Source: Azotimanducus sp963663145
Lineage (GTDB): Bacteria; Pseudomonadota; Gammaproteobacteria; Pseudomonadales; Azotimanducaceae
DNA: 64,000 nucleotides
Assembly: GCA_963663145.1 (NCBI GenBank)
Contig: OY760134.1
Location: forward strand, 372,001-436,000
Reading direction: 5' to 3'
The notes beneath the pieces are model-generated. The model saw only the letters and a list, made by a program, of their open reading frames with translations, was not told where the DNA came from and did no database searches. A program made the position numbers and the translations under genes. Shown in pieces: positions 48,528 through 57,262 of the stretch. Position 1 is the stretch's first letter, and each line of letters opens with the position of its first letter.

Positions 48528-49580
48528 ATGGCACAGGCACCGCGCATACCGGAGGGGAGCGACCGCGCCCTGAGGCGCCTGTTCGGCCATCCGGAAGTCG
48601 TGGCCGACCTGCTGCGCGGCTTCGTGCCGCTTGCCCCCGTCTCGAGTTTCGACCGCAACAGCCTCCAGCCGCTGCCCGACAACCGGGTGGACTTCAATTT
48701 CAATAAGCGCGAATCGGACAGGACATGGAGCTTCTCTATTGAAGGCGGCGCGCGGGTGGTAATGATCTTCGAGGCGCAGTCTTACGAGGACCGCGCCATG
48801 GCGGGACGGATGGCGGTGCAGGTGGCGATGTTCTGCGAGAATTTCCAACGATTGTGGCCGAGCGAATTGCTGCCGGAAGTTCTGCCGGTGGTGTTTTATA
48901 CCGGAGGGGCGCGCTGGCGTGCGGTACGCTCGCTATCGGAGGCGGCATCGGGTAAGGCTGGATTATTGACCTACTTTGCTGACTCGTGCTACCTTCTGTT
49001 GGAAACCGGCGTGCTGGCGACTGGTCCGCTGCCGAAGCACAACCTTGTGTCGCTGATCGTGAGAATGGAGGCTGCGCGGGGAGCGTCCGACCTCGTAGAG
49101 GTTCTGGCTTCGGAAAGGGAGTTTCTTGAGCGGCGCCACCCGAGTCTGTGGAGCGACTACTTCACATGGGCAGTAGAAGTCTTGGCGCCGGTGAAGCGTC
49201 CGGACACGGAGGGACGGGGTGTTGAGTCATTACAAGAGGGAATAGATATGATTGCGGAGCGCATACAAGAAGAACGTGAGGAATGGAGGCAGCAGGCAAT
49301 GGCCGAGGGGCTGTCCGAGGGGAAGGTCAAAGGGCTTCTTGAGGGCCGGGCCGAGGGCCGGATGGAGGGACTCGCTCAAGGTCGCGCCGAAGAACGAGCA
49401 AGGAGCTTGGCGAGAGAGAAGGGGCTGCTGCGCAGGTTGATCCTTCGCAAGTTTGGGGACGAGATTGCCGAGATATGGTCGGAGCGCGTGTCCACGCTTG
49501 ACGATGATGATCGATTGCGGGAACTGAGCGGAATGATCATTGATTGCGAAACTGCCGAGGAGTTGCTGCGCAAGCTCTGA
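48528..49580 (+). CDS. Rpn-family (PD-(D/E)XK) recombination-promoting nuclease-like protein
   Basis: A 350-residue protein, start ATG 48528 (MAQAPRIPEGSDRAL), of the Rpn/putative-transposase family. The N-terminal half has the family start (DRALRRLFGHPEVVADLLRGF), DFNF and the nuclease-core segment VVMIFEAQSYEDRAMAGRMA, where E and Q fit the PD-(D/E)XK (E-x-Q) pattern. The C-terminal part is a charged helix with imperfect EGxxEGxxEG repeats (LLEGRAEGRMEGLAQGRAEE) and a small C-terminal domain like DUF4351. Rpn proteins promote RecA-independent recombination or act as degenerate mobile genes. It stands between unrelated metabolic genes. Confidence 0.85.
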   Translation: MAQAPRIPEGSDRALRRLFGHPEVVADLLRGFVPLAPVSSFDRNSLQPLPDNRVDFNFNKRESDRTWSFSIEGGARVVMIFEAQSYEDRAMAGRMAVQVAMFCENFQRLWPSELLPEVLPVVFYTGGARWRAVRSLSEAASGKAGLLTYFADSCYLLLETGVLATGPLPKHNLVSLIVRMEAARGASDLVEVLASEREFLERRHPSLWSDYFTWAVEVLAPVKRPDTEGRGVESLQEGIDMIAERIQEEREEWRQQAMAEGLSEGKVKGLLEGRAEGRMEGLAQGRAEERARSLAREKGLLRRLILRKFGDEIAEIWSERVSTLDDDDRLRELSGMIIDCETAEELLRKL

Positions 49581-49657
49581 GCAAAGCGGTTTGAGGCGTT
49601 GCCGCGTGCGGAGTGATCGCCTGCCTCCATTCGGTAAGAAGAGGAGCCTCACTAGGT

Positions 49658-50695
49658 ATGGATCAAAAGAAACTTCAGCGACTACGTGCTGCCTATGGCA
49701 CCGGCAAGGCGGACGAATCGCCCAATGCGCGTTTCAATCAAGTCGCGCAGGCGGCTTTCAGCCTACCCGGCGAGCGCTCTCAGCCCTATGCCGGGATTCC
49801 AACGCTGCTCGATATGCCCTACCGAGAAGGTGATTCAGCGCTCGATGAGCTCGACATAGCACTCATCGGGGTCCCCACTGATGTAGGCGTGACGAACCGT
49901 CCCGGGGCGCGGTTTGGACCAAGGGCGCTGCGTGCGATCGAACGTATCGGACCATACAACCATGTTCTCGACGTGTTGCCCAGCGAGCATCACCGTATTG
50001 CGGACATAGGAGATGTGGTCTTCCGTAGCCGCTATATGCTGGACATGGTGATGGAGGACATAGAGGTCTTTTTTGCCAAAGTAGTCGATGCAGGAGTGCG
50101 CACCTTGGCGGCGGGGGGCGACCATTCGATCACCTATCCGATCTTGCGCGCTTTGGGGCGAGACAGGCCGGTGGCATTAGTGCACATAGACGCGCATTGC
50201 GACACCATGGGAGAGATGGACTGCACCAAATTTCATCATGGCGGTCCGTTTCGTTATGCCGTACTTGACGGTGTGCTGGATCCAGACCTCTGCGTGCAAA
50301 TCGGTATTCGCGGTGCCTCGGAGTACCTTTGGGAGTTTTCCTACGACTCGGGCATGACGGTCATACATGCCGAAGATGTTGACCGCATGGGTGTCGAGGC
50401 CGTGATTGCCAAGGCGCGTGAGGTGATTGGCGATGCGCCTGTCTACCTGAGCCTTGATGTGGATGGCATAGACCCCGCATTCGCGCCAGGTACCGGAACG
50501 CCTGAGGTTGGCGGGCTCACGCCGCGCGAAGTCCAGGCGATCTTGCGTGGCTGCAAGGGCCTCAATGTCATAGGGGGGGATGTTGTGGAGGTCGCACCCG
50601 AATACGATCCCGGCTCGGTGACCGCTCAAGTGGGTGCGCAGATGATGCTGGAAATCCTCTGTCTGATGGTGCTGGCCGACGCGAAAGCAACATGA
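49658..50695 (+). CDS. Agmatinase/guanidinobutyrase-type ureohydrolase
   Basis: A 345-residue dinuclear manganese hydrolase that releases urea from a guanidino compound. ATG 49658 is preceded by GAGGAG. Metal-binding motifs are all present: GGDHSITYP, DAHCDTM and SLDVDGIDPAFAPGTGTP. The segment after DAHCD (TMGEMDCTKFHHGGPFRYA) fits the agmatinase/guanidinobutyrase/guanidinopropionase group rather than arginase. The N-terminal 60 residues are longer than in E. coli SpeB, as in pseudomonad GbuA/GpuA. Nearby genes for a spermidine-dehydrogenase-like enzyme and amine deamination suggest polyamine or guanidine use. Confidence 0.9.
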   Translation: MDQKKLQRLRAAYGTGKADESPNARFNQVAQAAFSLPGERSQPYAGIPTLLDMPYREGDSALDELDIALIGVPTDVGVTNRPGARFGPRALRAIERIGPYNHVLDVLPSEHHRIADIGDVVFRSRYMLDMVMEDIEVFFAKVVDAGVRTLAAGGDHSITYPILRALGRDRPVALVHIDAHCDTMGEMDCTKFHHGGPFRYAVLDGVLDPDLCVQIGIRGASEYLWEFSYDSGMTVIHAEDVDRMGVEAVIAKAREVIGDAPVYLSLDVDGIDPAFAPGTGTPEVGGLTPREVQAILRGCKGLNVIGGDVVEVAPEYDPGSVTAQVGAQMMLEILCLMVLADAKAT

Positions 50696-50724
50696 GCGCC
50701 GCTCGGTACATTTACAGCGAACCT

Positions 50725-51732
50725 TTAGCTGGTGAGAGCGTCAATCTTCTCAATCCACTGTGTCTTATGGTCTTTGTCGGCGAAGGACGCGATGATTGAG
50801 TTCTTGGCGAGTGCGATAATGTGTTCTGCACCGAGCTGCAGCGCATCGCGCACGGCGGTGAAATTCTCCAGCAGATAACCGCCAAAGTAGGCGGGGTCGT
50901 CCGAGTTGACCGTAGCCAAGAGTCCCGCATTCAGCATGCGCTTGAGCGGATGTTCCTTCATGTCCTTGACGACGCAGAGTTTGACATTCGAGAGAGGACA
51001 TACCGTGAGCGGGACCTTATCGCGGGCGAGTCGCTCGACGAGTTCGGCATCTTCAAGCGCACGGTTGCCGTGGTCGATACGGCTTACGCGCAGCAGGTCG
51101 AGTGCTTCTCGAACATAGCTGGGCGGACCTTCCTCGCCGGCATGGGCGACGGCCTTGAACCCTGCCTCACGAGCTTGATCGAACACTCTCTCAAACTTGC
51201 TCGGCGGGTGACCGAGTTCGGAGGAGTCCAAACCCACTCCGGCAATCTTGTCCCGATATGGCATGGCTTGCCGTAAGGTTGTGAATGTCTCTTCCTCGTC
51301 CAAGTGCCGGAGGAAGCACATGATGAGGCGACTCGAAATTCCTAGATCGTGCCGGCCGTCTTTAAGTGCGCGCCAGATGCCATTGAGCACCGTCTCGAAT
51401 TGGATGCCTCGCGATGTGTGTCCCTGCGGGTCGAAAAAAATCTCTGCATGCACGATGCCGTCCCGCTTGGCACGTCGAAGATAGTCGAAAGTGAGATCAT
51501 AGAAATCCTGCTCGCGCTGCAACACCTGCATACCCTGGTAGTAAATGTCCAGAAAGGACTGTAGATCTGCGAAGTCATACGCGGCGCGGACTTCGTTGAC
51601 TGTCTGGAACGGGATGTCCACGCCATTGCGCTCGGCAATCTCAAACATGAGTTCGGGTTCGAAGCTGCCTTCAATATGCATGTGCAGCTCGGCCTTCGGC
51701 AGGCCGCGTATGAAGTCGTCGGAGGGGTACAT
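50725..51732 (-). CDS. Adenine deaminase (adenosine deaminase family)
   Basis: A 335-residue zinc aminohydrolase. I start at ATG 51732 (MYPSDDFIRGLPKAELH); the upstream 50 codons have no family counterpart. Motifs: ELHMHIEGSFEPELMF (zinc His pair), VAHAGEEGPP, the HxxxxxD region RIDHGNRALED and NSDDPAYFGGY. DSSELGHPPSKF and FEPELMFEIAERN are typical of the adenine-specific branch, in contrast to true adenosine deaminase. It makes hypoxanthine from adenine in salvage. It is convergent with the ureohydrolase and divergent from the FAD enzyme. Confidence 0.88.
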   Translation of the reverse strand: MYPSDDFIRGLPKAELHMHIEGSFEPELMFEIAERNGVDIPFQTVNEVRAAYDFADLQSFLDIYYQGMQVLQREQDFYDLTFDYLRRAKRDGIVHAEIFFDPQGHTSRGIQFETVLNGIWRALKDGRHDLGISSRLIMCFLRHLDEEETFTTLRQAMPYRDKIAGVGLDSSELGHPPSKFERVFDQAREAGFKAVAHAGEEGPPSYVREALDLLRVSRIDHGNRALEDAELVERLARDKVPLTVCPLSNVKLCVVKDMKEHPLKRMLNAGLLATVNSDDPAYFGGYLLENFTAVRDALQLGAEHIIALAKNSIIASFADKDHKTQWIEKIDALTS

Positions 51733-51893
51733 GGACTCAATCTTATCCTCTCGCGCGCATATCGCACCAGTCCCCTTCGCCTCCAAACTTTTGTGCGCAG
51801 ACGGAGGGCGTTTTCTAGCGTCAAGCTTGATTCGTTGATTGTTCCGTGCGAGATTGCCGCTTGTATGTCTTTGCAGGCTCAAGTCGATTGATC

Positions 51894-53810
51894 ATGAACG
51901 CCAGCGATAAGGAGATCGGCATGGACCGCGGTATTACGCGGCGTGACATGCTTCATGGAACTGGAGCCTTTCTGGCTGCTGGACTGATACCCACAGAGTT
52001 ATCTGCTGCGCAGTCTGCGGCCCATTCACACCTCCCATCGCCTCTCTATCCGCCGGCCCTCACCGGCTTGCGCGGCAGCCATGTCGGTTCGTTCGAGGTC
52101 GCCCACGAACTGGCTCGGCACGGCAGGCGCGACTGGGGGCCCGTAGTCGAGCAAGATGATCGCGACTATGATCTGATCATCGTAGGCGCGGGCATCAGCG
52201 GCTTGGCAGCCGCACACCTTTACCTGAAGGAACATCCACGCGCCCGCCTACTCATACTGGACAATCACGATGACTTTGGCGGTCATGCGAAACGCAACGA
52301 GTTCTCGGTCAAGGGTCGAAAACTGATCGGCTATGGGGGCTCTCAGACGCTGGAGGCACCGGCATCCTATGCCCAAGCCTCAAAGCGGCTGCTCGCCGAT
52401 CTCGGCATCGACTTGAACACTTTTTACAAGGCCTATGACCAAGAGTTCTTTCGCAGGCACGGCTTGGGTGGTGCGGTGTTCTTCGACAAGGCCGGTTGGG
52501 GAGTTAACCGGATCGTCCACTACGACTTGGGCGGTTTGGGCTACACGCTGCCGCTGGCAAAACGCCGAGGCTCGGTGAAGGCTGCCGTCGAAGCCATGCC
52601 GATGCCGCGGTCCGCCCGCGATCAAATGCTCGCCCTGCTAACCTCCAGCGAAGACGTTCTTCCCGGTCTCACCGTCGCGGAGCGCTTGGAATTGCTCGGA
52701 AGCACGAGCTATCGCAGCTATCTCAGCGACTATCTCGGCATCAGCGAGCCCGAGGTATTCGCAGCGCTAGAGCCACTGACCGCCGATCTCGGTGCCGATA
52801 TCGCGGCCGTGCCGGCAATCGACGCGCTCTACTACGTAGGACTGCCCGGCTACGAAGCGTCCGGCCTTCCCGCATGGGACGACGAAGAGCCCTACATTCA
52901 CCATTTTCCAGATGGCAATGCCGCCATTGCGCGCCTGCTGGTGCGCCGCATGATCCCGGATGCGGCGCCGGGTTCGACCATGCAGGACATCGTGCTCGCG
53001 GACTTCGATTACAGCAAGCTCGATGTCGTCGGCGCGCCGGTGCGGCTGCGACTGAACAGCACCGCCGTTCACGTCCGTCATGACGCAGACCCCAAGTCCG
53101 CACAGCGCGTACTGGTTGACTATGTGCGCCAAGGTCGTCACGGGCAGGCGCGTGCAAAGCGCTGCCTGCTGGCGTGTTACAACGCGATCATTCCCTTTCT
53201 GTGCCCGGAACTGCCCGCCCGGCAACGTCAAGCGCTGTCAATGAACCTCAAGACACCCATGCTCTACACCAACGTCGCGCTGAACAATTGGCGCGCCTTC
53301 AAGGCCTCCGGGGTCGGGGCGGTCTCCGCACCGGGCAGCTATCATGTGAGCGCCATGCTCGACTTCCCGGTTGACATGGACGGCTACCAATTCGCCGACG
53401 GGCCGGACGATCCCGTCATTCTGCACATGGAGCGTTTCCCGCATCGCCCGAATGCAGGCCTCTCAAAGCGCGAACAGGCACCCCTCGGACGCCATGAAAT
53501 GCTGGCGACACCCTTCGAAACCATCGAGCGAAATACGCGCGAGCAGCTTGCCGCCATGTTCTCGGAAGCGGGGTTCGACCCAGCGCGCGACATCGAAGCC
53601 ATTACGGTGAACCGATGGCCGCACGGCTACGCGACGCGGGACTGGCTCGAAGACGATGACTACGAGGATGACGACGACCCACGCTACTGGTACGTGCGGG
53701 GTCGGCAGCCCTTCCGGCGTATCGTCATCGCCAATTCTGATGCCGGTGCCGGGGCAACAGTGGACATGGCCATAGTCCAAGCGCACCGCGCCGTGCAGGA
53801 ACTCGGCTGA
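51894..53810 (+). CDS. Tat-exported FAD-dependent amine oxidase, spermidine-dehydrogenase-like
   Basis: A 638-residue flavoprotein. The twin-arginine signal is clear: ITRRDMLHGTGAFLAAGLIP near residue 13-33. After a linker, DYDLIIVGAGISGLAAAHLY forms the FAD dinucleotide fold, followed by LILDNHDDFGGHAKRNEF. The overall pattern (Tat signal, NHDDFGGHA, long C-terminal part ending in a second FAD contact, IANSDAGAGATVDMAI) resembles SpdH spermidine dehydrogenase of pseudomonads. Substrate is inferred, helped by the nearby agmatinase-like gene. An alternative start is 51921 (MDRGITRRDML). Confidence 0.75.
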   Translation: MNASDKEIGMDRGITRRDMLHGTGAFLAAGLIPTELSAAQSAAHSHLPSPLYPPALTGLRGSHVGSFEVAHELARHGRRDWGPVVEQDDRDYDLIIVGAGISGLAAAHLYLKEHPRARLLILDNHDDFGGHAKRNEFSVKGRKLIGYGGSQTLEAPASYAQASKRLLADLGIDLNTFYKAYDQEFFRRHGLGGAVFFDKAGWGVNRIVHYDLGGLGYTLPLAKRRGSVKAAVEAMPMPRSARDQMLALLTSSEDVLPGLTVAERLELLGSTSYRSYLSDYLGISEPEVFAALEPLTADLGADIAAVPAIDALYYVGLPGYEASGLPAWDDEEPYIHHFPDGNAAIARLLVRRMIPDAAPGSTMQDIVLADFDYSKLDVVGAPVRLRLNSTAVHVRHDADPKSAQRVLVDYVRQGRHGQARAKRCLLACYNAIIPFLCPELPARQRQALSMNLKTPMLYTNVALNNWRAFKASGVGAVSAPGSYHVSAMLDFPVDMDGYQFADGPDDPVILHMERFPHRPNAGLSKREQAPLGRHEMLATPFETIERNTREQLAAMFSEAGFDPARDIEAITVNRWPHGYATRDWLEDDDYEDDDDPRYWYVRGRQPFRRIVIANSDAGAGATVDMAIVQAHRAVQELG

Positions 53811-53849
53811 GTTCAGTCCGGGACGAATAGCCGTGATTCCACCTCTTGA

Positions 53850-55643
53850 ATGAGCGACGCTATGAAGACTACGAAATGCTGCCTTCGGCTTGGGGTGCCA
53901 AGACACAATTTCGCCAAGTGTTCGATGCTGGTGTTCCTGCTGGCGTGCGCGAATGGCTGGCCGGACGCACGGGAGCAAAGCAGCAAGATATACACCGGTG
54001 GAGACATCATCACCATGGATTCCCTGCGGCCAAGGGCGGATGCCCTGCTTGTCAAAGAGGGACGAATACAGGCGCTGGGATCAAGGTCAGAGATGCTCGG
54101 TCTTACCCGGGAAGATGCGGTCGAAGTCGATCTTCAAGGAAAGACCCTATTGCCAGGTTTTATCGATGCGCATGGACACTTAGCCATTGTGATTTCGTTT
54201 CAGAGATTCGAGAACCTTGCGTCACCACCAGTTGGCGAGATTCGCGATATCGAAGATCTCATTGTCCAATTGCGCCGGGCAAAGCTGTGTGTCCCCGAGG
54301 GGGAAATCTCTGGGGAAGAGGAGGTGTGTGTCCCCGAGGGAGCGTGGATTCTCGGCGCGGGTTACGACGATGCCTTGCTCGCCGAAGGTCGTCATCCCAC
54401 GAAGGCGGACCTTGATCGCGTCTCCACCACCCATCCGATCTTCATTTGGCATGTTTCGGGGCATCTCGGGGTGTGCAACTCGAAATGCTTGCAGCGGGTC
54501 GGTATTTCCACCGACACGCCGGATCCCGAAGACGGCGTCATACGGCGCATGCCCGACTCGAACGAGCCGAACGGTGTGCTTGAAGAATCGCCAGTACTCC
54601 AAATCATGTTTGAGCAATTGCCGCTCTATGACCAGGAGCAAAGATATGCCTGGCTTGAAGGGGCGCAGGACTACTTTGCGAGCCATGGCATCACGACGGT
54701 TCAGGACGGTGCCACAGGCCCTGCGGACCTTGCGCTCTTCCAGAGGGCTGCCGAAGAGAACAGGCTGCGGGTGGATGTGGTCGCCTATCCCATGGCTACC
54801 CTTTATCCGCCGGTGGCGCACCAGTATCCCTATTCACGCAGCTATGACAATGGATTTCGCGTTGGTGGCATCAAACTCATGCTTGATGGTTCACCGCAGG
54901 GCAAGACCGCTTGGCTGACCGAACCCTACCATGTGCCCCCGGAAGGCCGGGATGCGGATTATCGCGGCTACGGTCTGATGAGCGATGAAGCCCTTCAAGC
55001 GTCCTTAGAGACCTATTTCTCAGCCGGTATGCCAGTAATCGCGCACGCCAACGGCGATGCCGCCAGCGATCAACTGATCCGCGGGGTTGAAGCGATCAGA
55101 GGCAAGCTTGGCGATGCCGACAGACGAACGGTGGTGATCCATGCCCAGACCATGCGCCGTGACCAGGTGGCGCAGCTCACAGAGAACAGCATGATGCCTT
55201 CCTATTTCGTAGCGCATACCTTCTACTGGGGTGATTGGCATCGAGATTCCGTACTCGGACGCGAACGCGGGAGCCGCATCAGCCCGCTGGCTTCAACGGT
55301 GGAACTTGGCGTTCCGTTCACAATTCACAATGATACGCCCGTAGTCCCGCCCGACATGATGCTGTTGCTCTGGTGTGCGGTGAATCGCGTGACTCGAAGC
55401 GGCCAGGTGCTGGGCCCCGATGAACGCATCCCGGCCGAAGAGGCCCTCAAGGCCATCACCATCGATGCGGCCTACCAGTACTTTGAGGAAGCGGACAAGG
55501 GGTCACTCGAACCCGGCAAACTCGCCGACCTGGTGATCGTGTCGCACAACCCGACGAAGGTGGATCCCATGTTCATCAAGGAAATACAAGTGCTCGAAAC
55601 CATCAAAGCGGGCGAAACGATTTATCGGTCAGATGTGTGGTAG
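53850..55643 (+). CDS. YtcJ-like amidohydrolase (amidohydrolase family 3), exported
   Basis: A 597-residue metal-dependent hydrolase. IYTGGDIITMD opens the beta-sandwich part, and metal ligands appear in PGFIDAHGHL, VIAHANGDAASDQ, VIHAQTMRRDQ and NDTPVVPP. The N-terminus has FAKCSMLVFLLAC, a possible lipobox, so a membrane-anchored periplasmic enzyme is likely. Between LRRAK and EGAWILGAGYDD there are 13 extra residues bounded by two CVPEG copies, encoded by exact 16-bp direct repeats (TGTGTGTCCCCGAGGG at 54286-54301 and 54325-54340). The frame is kept. The C-terminal GSLEPGKLADLVIVS is normal. Substrate unknown. Confidence 0.85.
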   Translation: MSDAMKTTKCCLRLGVPRHNFAKCSMLVFLLACANGWPDAREQSSKIYTGGDIITMDSLRPRADALLVKEGRIQALGSRSEMLGLTREDAVEVDLQGKTLLPGFIDAHGHLAIVISFQRFENLASPPVGEIRDIEDLIVQLRRAKLCVPEGEISGEEEVCVPEGAWILGAGYDDALLAEGRHPTKADLDRVSTTHPIFIWHVSGHLGVCNSKCLQRVGISTDTPDPEDGVIRRMPDSNEPNGVLEESPVLQIMFEQLPLYDQEQRYAWLEGAQDYFASHGITTVQDGATGPADLALFQRAAEENRLRVDVVAYPMATLYPPVAHQYPYSRSYDNGFRVGGIKLMLDGSPQGKTAWLTEPYHVPPEGRDADYRGYGLMSDEALQASLETYFSAGMPVIAHANGDAASDQLIRGVEAIRGKLGDADRRTVVIHAQTMRRDQVAQLTENSMMPSYFVAHTFYWGDWHRDSVLGRERGSRISPLASTVELGVPFTIHNDTPVVPPDMMLLLWCAVNRVTRSGQVLGPDERIPAEEALKAITIDAAYQYFEEADKGSLEPGKLADLVIVSHNPTKVDPMFIKEIQVLETIKAGETIYRSDVW

Positions 55644-55680
55644 CGTTAAACGGGAACACTCCCCCAAGGGGGGCTGTATT

Positions 55681-55930
55681 GAAAGTGGCGCTCTTGAGCG
55701 TCGGCGGCATCTGCAGCATCGCGCGTGTCACGGTCAAGGTGTTGCCCTTCATGGCGCTCCTCTATGATCGGTACGGCACTCGTGGTGGTCGCTGCGCACT
55801 ACGCCGACATTCCGGCAGCGCTTGTCTGCATCGTCACTCAGGCTTTCATTCCGGAAGGGGCCAAAGGGGGATTCATCGCGGTATTGATCCTCGGCTTTCG
55901 ACGCGCCGCCTTTTCGAACGAGGCTGGCAC
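55681..55930 (+). pseudogene. Na+/alanine (AGCS) symporter fragment
   Basis: A short stretch resembles the middle of an AGCS sodium:amino-acid symporter: SIARVTVKVLPFMALLY in one frame, then MIGTALVVVAAHYADIPAAL, IVTQAFIPEGAKGGF and GFRRAAFSNEAG in the next frame. A frameshift falls at about 55765 and similarity stops after FSNEAG near 55925. Both ends of the gene (over 400 residues in the family) are missing, so it is a remnant. It occupies the gap between the amidohydrolase gene and the tRNA. Confidence 0.7.
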
Positions 55931-55991
55931 CGATCGTCAAAGGCGACTTGGACGAGTATTGGCTTGGAGTGGCGAAGCAAAACAATCCCGG

Positions 55992-56065
55992 TAGCTAGGG
56001 GGGGACTCGAACCCCCGACCTCAGGATTATGAATCCTGCGCTCTAACCGGCTGAGCTACCTAGCC
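55992..56065 (-). tRNA. tRNA-Met (anticodon CAT)
   Basis: The minus strand folds as a tRNA of 74 nt: 7-bp acceptor beginning GGCTAGG (its first pair is G-U), D arm with AGCTCAG, anticodon stem CAGGATT/AATCCTG around loop bases CAT, and a T arm with GGTTCGAGTCC. The sequence resembles the elongator tRNA-Met. tRNA-Ile2, whose CAT is modified to lysidine, also reads CAT and cannot be excluded. The 3' CCA is not fully encoded (A-C-C-G follows). Confidence 0.93.
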
Positions 56066-56120
56066 AATCCGAAGACTGCGCATTTTCGCAGATTTTTCCC
56101 AAGTAAGGCGGACGGTGAGG

Positions 56121-56564
56121 CTAGCGACTGGTCTGCTCTAGGCTTGGATCATCGAATTCGTATTCAAGTCGAACCGTATTCCTGCCCTGATCGCGCCGCC
56201 ATTCCAGACTCGGGGCGACTTCCTGAATCAATTCACTCGGAAAAGCTCGACTTCGCGCATGCGATTGGTTTGAGTCGCTGTTCGCGCTCCGAGGATCAAA
56301 GCCGGCGCCGTTGTCGGAGATTTCACAAACGATCTTCTCGCCTCGGCCCTCCAATGAGACGGCTAGATCCGGCTCTGACACGCCCTCGAATCCAAACATG
56401 ATGGTGTTGGTGAGCAGTTCTTCCACCGCGACTGTCAAGGCATAGGTGTTCGAACGCGACACTTGATTGCTCTGTGCAAATGCCTCCACCCTTTGGATGG
56501 TTTCAAGCAAGGCCTCGAGTCGGGGCTCGGGATTGAGGATGAGTCGCGGGTTCACAAGCGTCAT
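56121..56564 (-). CDS. RsbW-like ATP-binding (HATPase) regulatory protein
   Basis: A 147-residue GHKL ATPase of the anti-sigma-factor/serine-protein-kinase type. The N-box is VEELLTNTIMFGF and the G1 box ISDNGAGFDP; there is no histidine-kinase or other domain. Such proteins usually phosphorylate an anti-sigma antagonist or bind a sigma factor in partner-switching systems. No STAS-domain antagonist, PP2C phosphatase or sigma gene is adjacent, so the partner must be elsewhere. It is divergent from the VOC gene. Confidence 0.85.
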   Translation of the reverse strand: MTLVNPRLILNPEPRLEALLETIQRVEAFAQSNQVSRSNTYALTVAVEELLTNTIMFGFEGVSEPDLAVSLEGRGEKIVCEISDNGAGFDPRSANSDSNQSHARSRAFPSELIQEVAPSLEWRRDQGRNTVRLEYEFDDPSLEQTSR

Positions 56565-56628
56565 TCTCTCAAAGCGGTCTGAATGATACTAAGATGAGGA
56601 GTCAGTTTTCTGGAGCGAGGTGAATAGC

Positions 56629-57078
56629 ATGATTCATGGCGTACATCACTTGGCGATTGGGGTTCCAGACTTTGATCGTGGTCTGGAATTCTATTGCGAC
56701 CTGCTTGGGTTCGAAGTGGTTCAGGATATGGAGATTCGAGATTTCAAGCTCGCGGATCAGGCCGTCGGGCTTGATGGGATCAAGGCGAAAATGGCCATGT
56801 TGCGCACTTCAAACACTCACATAGAACTCTGGCAGTACGAACATCCAAGCCCGCGCGAGCGGGGCGCGGTACCGAGCGATTACGGCTATGTGCATATTGC
56901 CCTACAGGTCACAGGAATCGAAGAAGAATACCAACGCTTGAAGGCAGCTGGCATGGAATTCGTTGGCGAGCCAGTGGACTTTGGCGTTACCAGCGCCATC
57001 TACGGCCGCGACCCGTTCGGCAATGTGATCGAACTCTACGAAATTCGCGATGCTCGGGTCTCGCAGATAGCGCGCTAA
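56629..57078 (+). CDS. VOC-superfamily (glyoxalase/dioxygenase fold) protein
   Basis: A 149-residue protein with two beta-alpha-beta-beta-beta modules. IHGVHHLAIGVPDFDRGLEFYCDLLGF opens the first (shown here only in part: HHLAIGVPDFDRGLEFY) and DPFGNVIELYEIRD closes the second. Metal-ligand candidates are His near residue 6, Glu in HIELWQYE, His in YVHIALQV and Glu in VIELYE, the usual VOC quartet. ATG 56629 has GAGG eight bases upstream; GTG 56620 is an alternative. The reaction is not predictable (lactoylglutathione lyase-, epimerase- or lyase-like). Confidence 0.88.
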   Translation: MIHGVHHLAIGVPDFDRGLEFYCDLLGFEVVQDMEIRDFKLADQAVGLDGIKAKMAMLRTSNTHIELWQYEHPSPRERGAVPSDYGYVHIALQVTGIEEEYQRLKAAGMEFVGEPVDFGVTSAIYGRDPFGNVIELYEIRDARVSQIAR

Positions 57079-57262
57079 CCTAAATTCCGTAGTGTCTGCA
57101 TGACTCTTGCGCTGCTTGGCGGTGGGAGAAGTTCTTGAATTCTATAACTTGGTGCAAGAATACGAAATTTGTGTTTCACGGCCTCGGCCATTACAATTTT
57201 TGTGCGACTAGAGGGCCGTTCCAAATCGCGGCTTAACCCTTTAGGGCTGGTCGCTCCAATTT

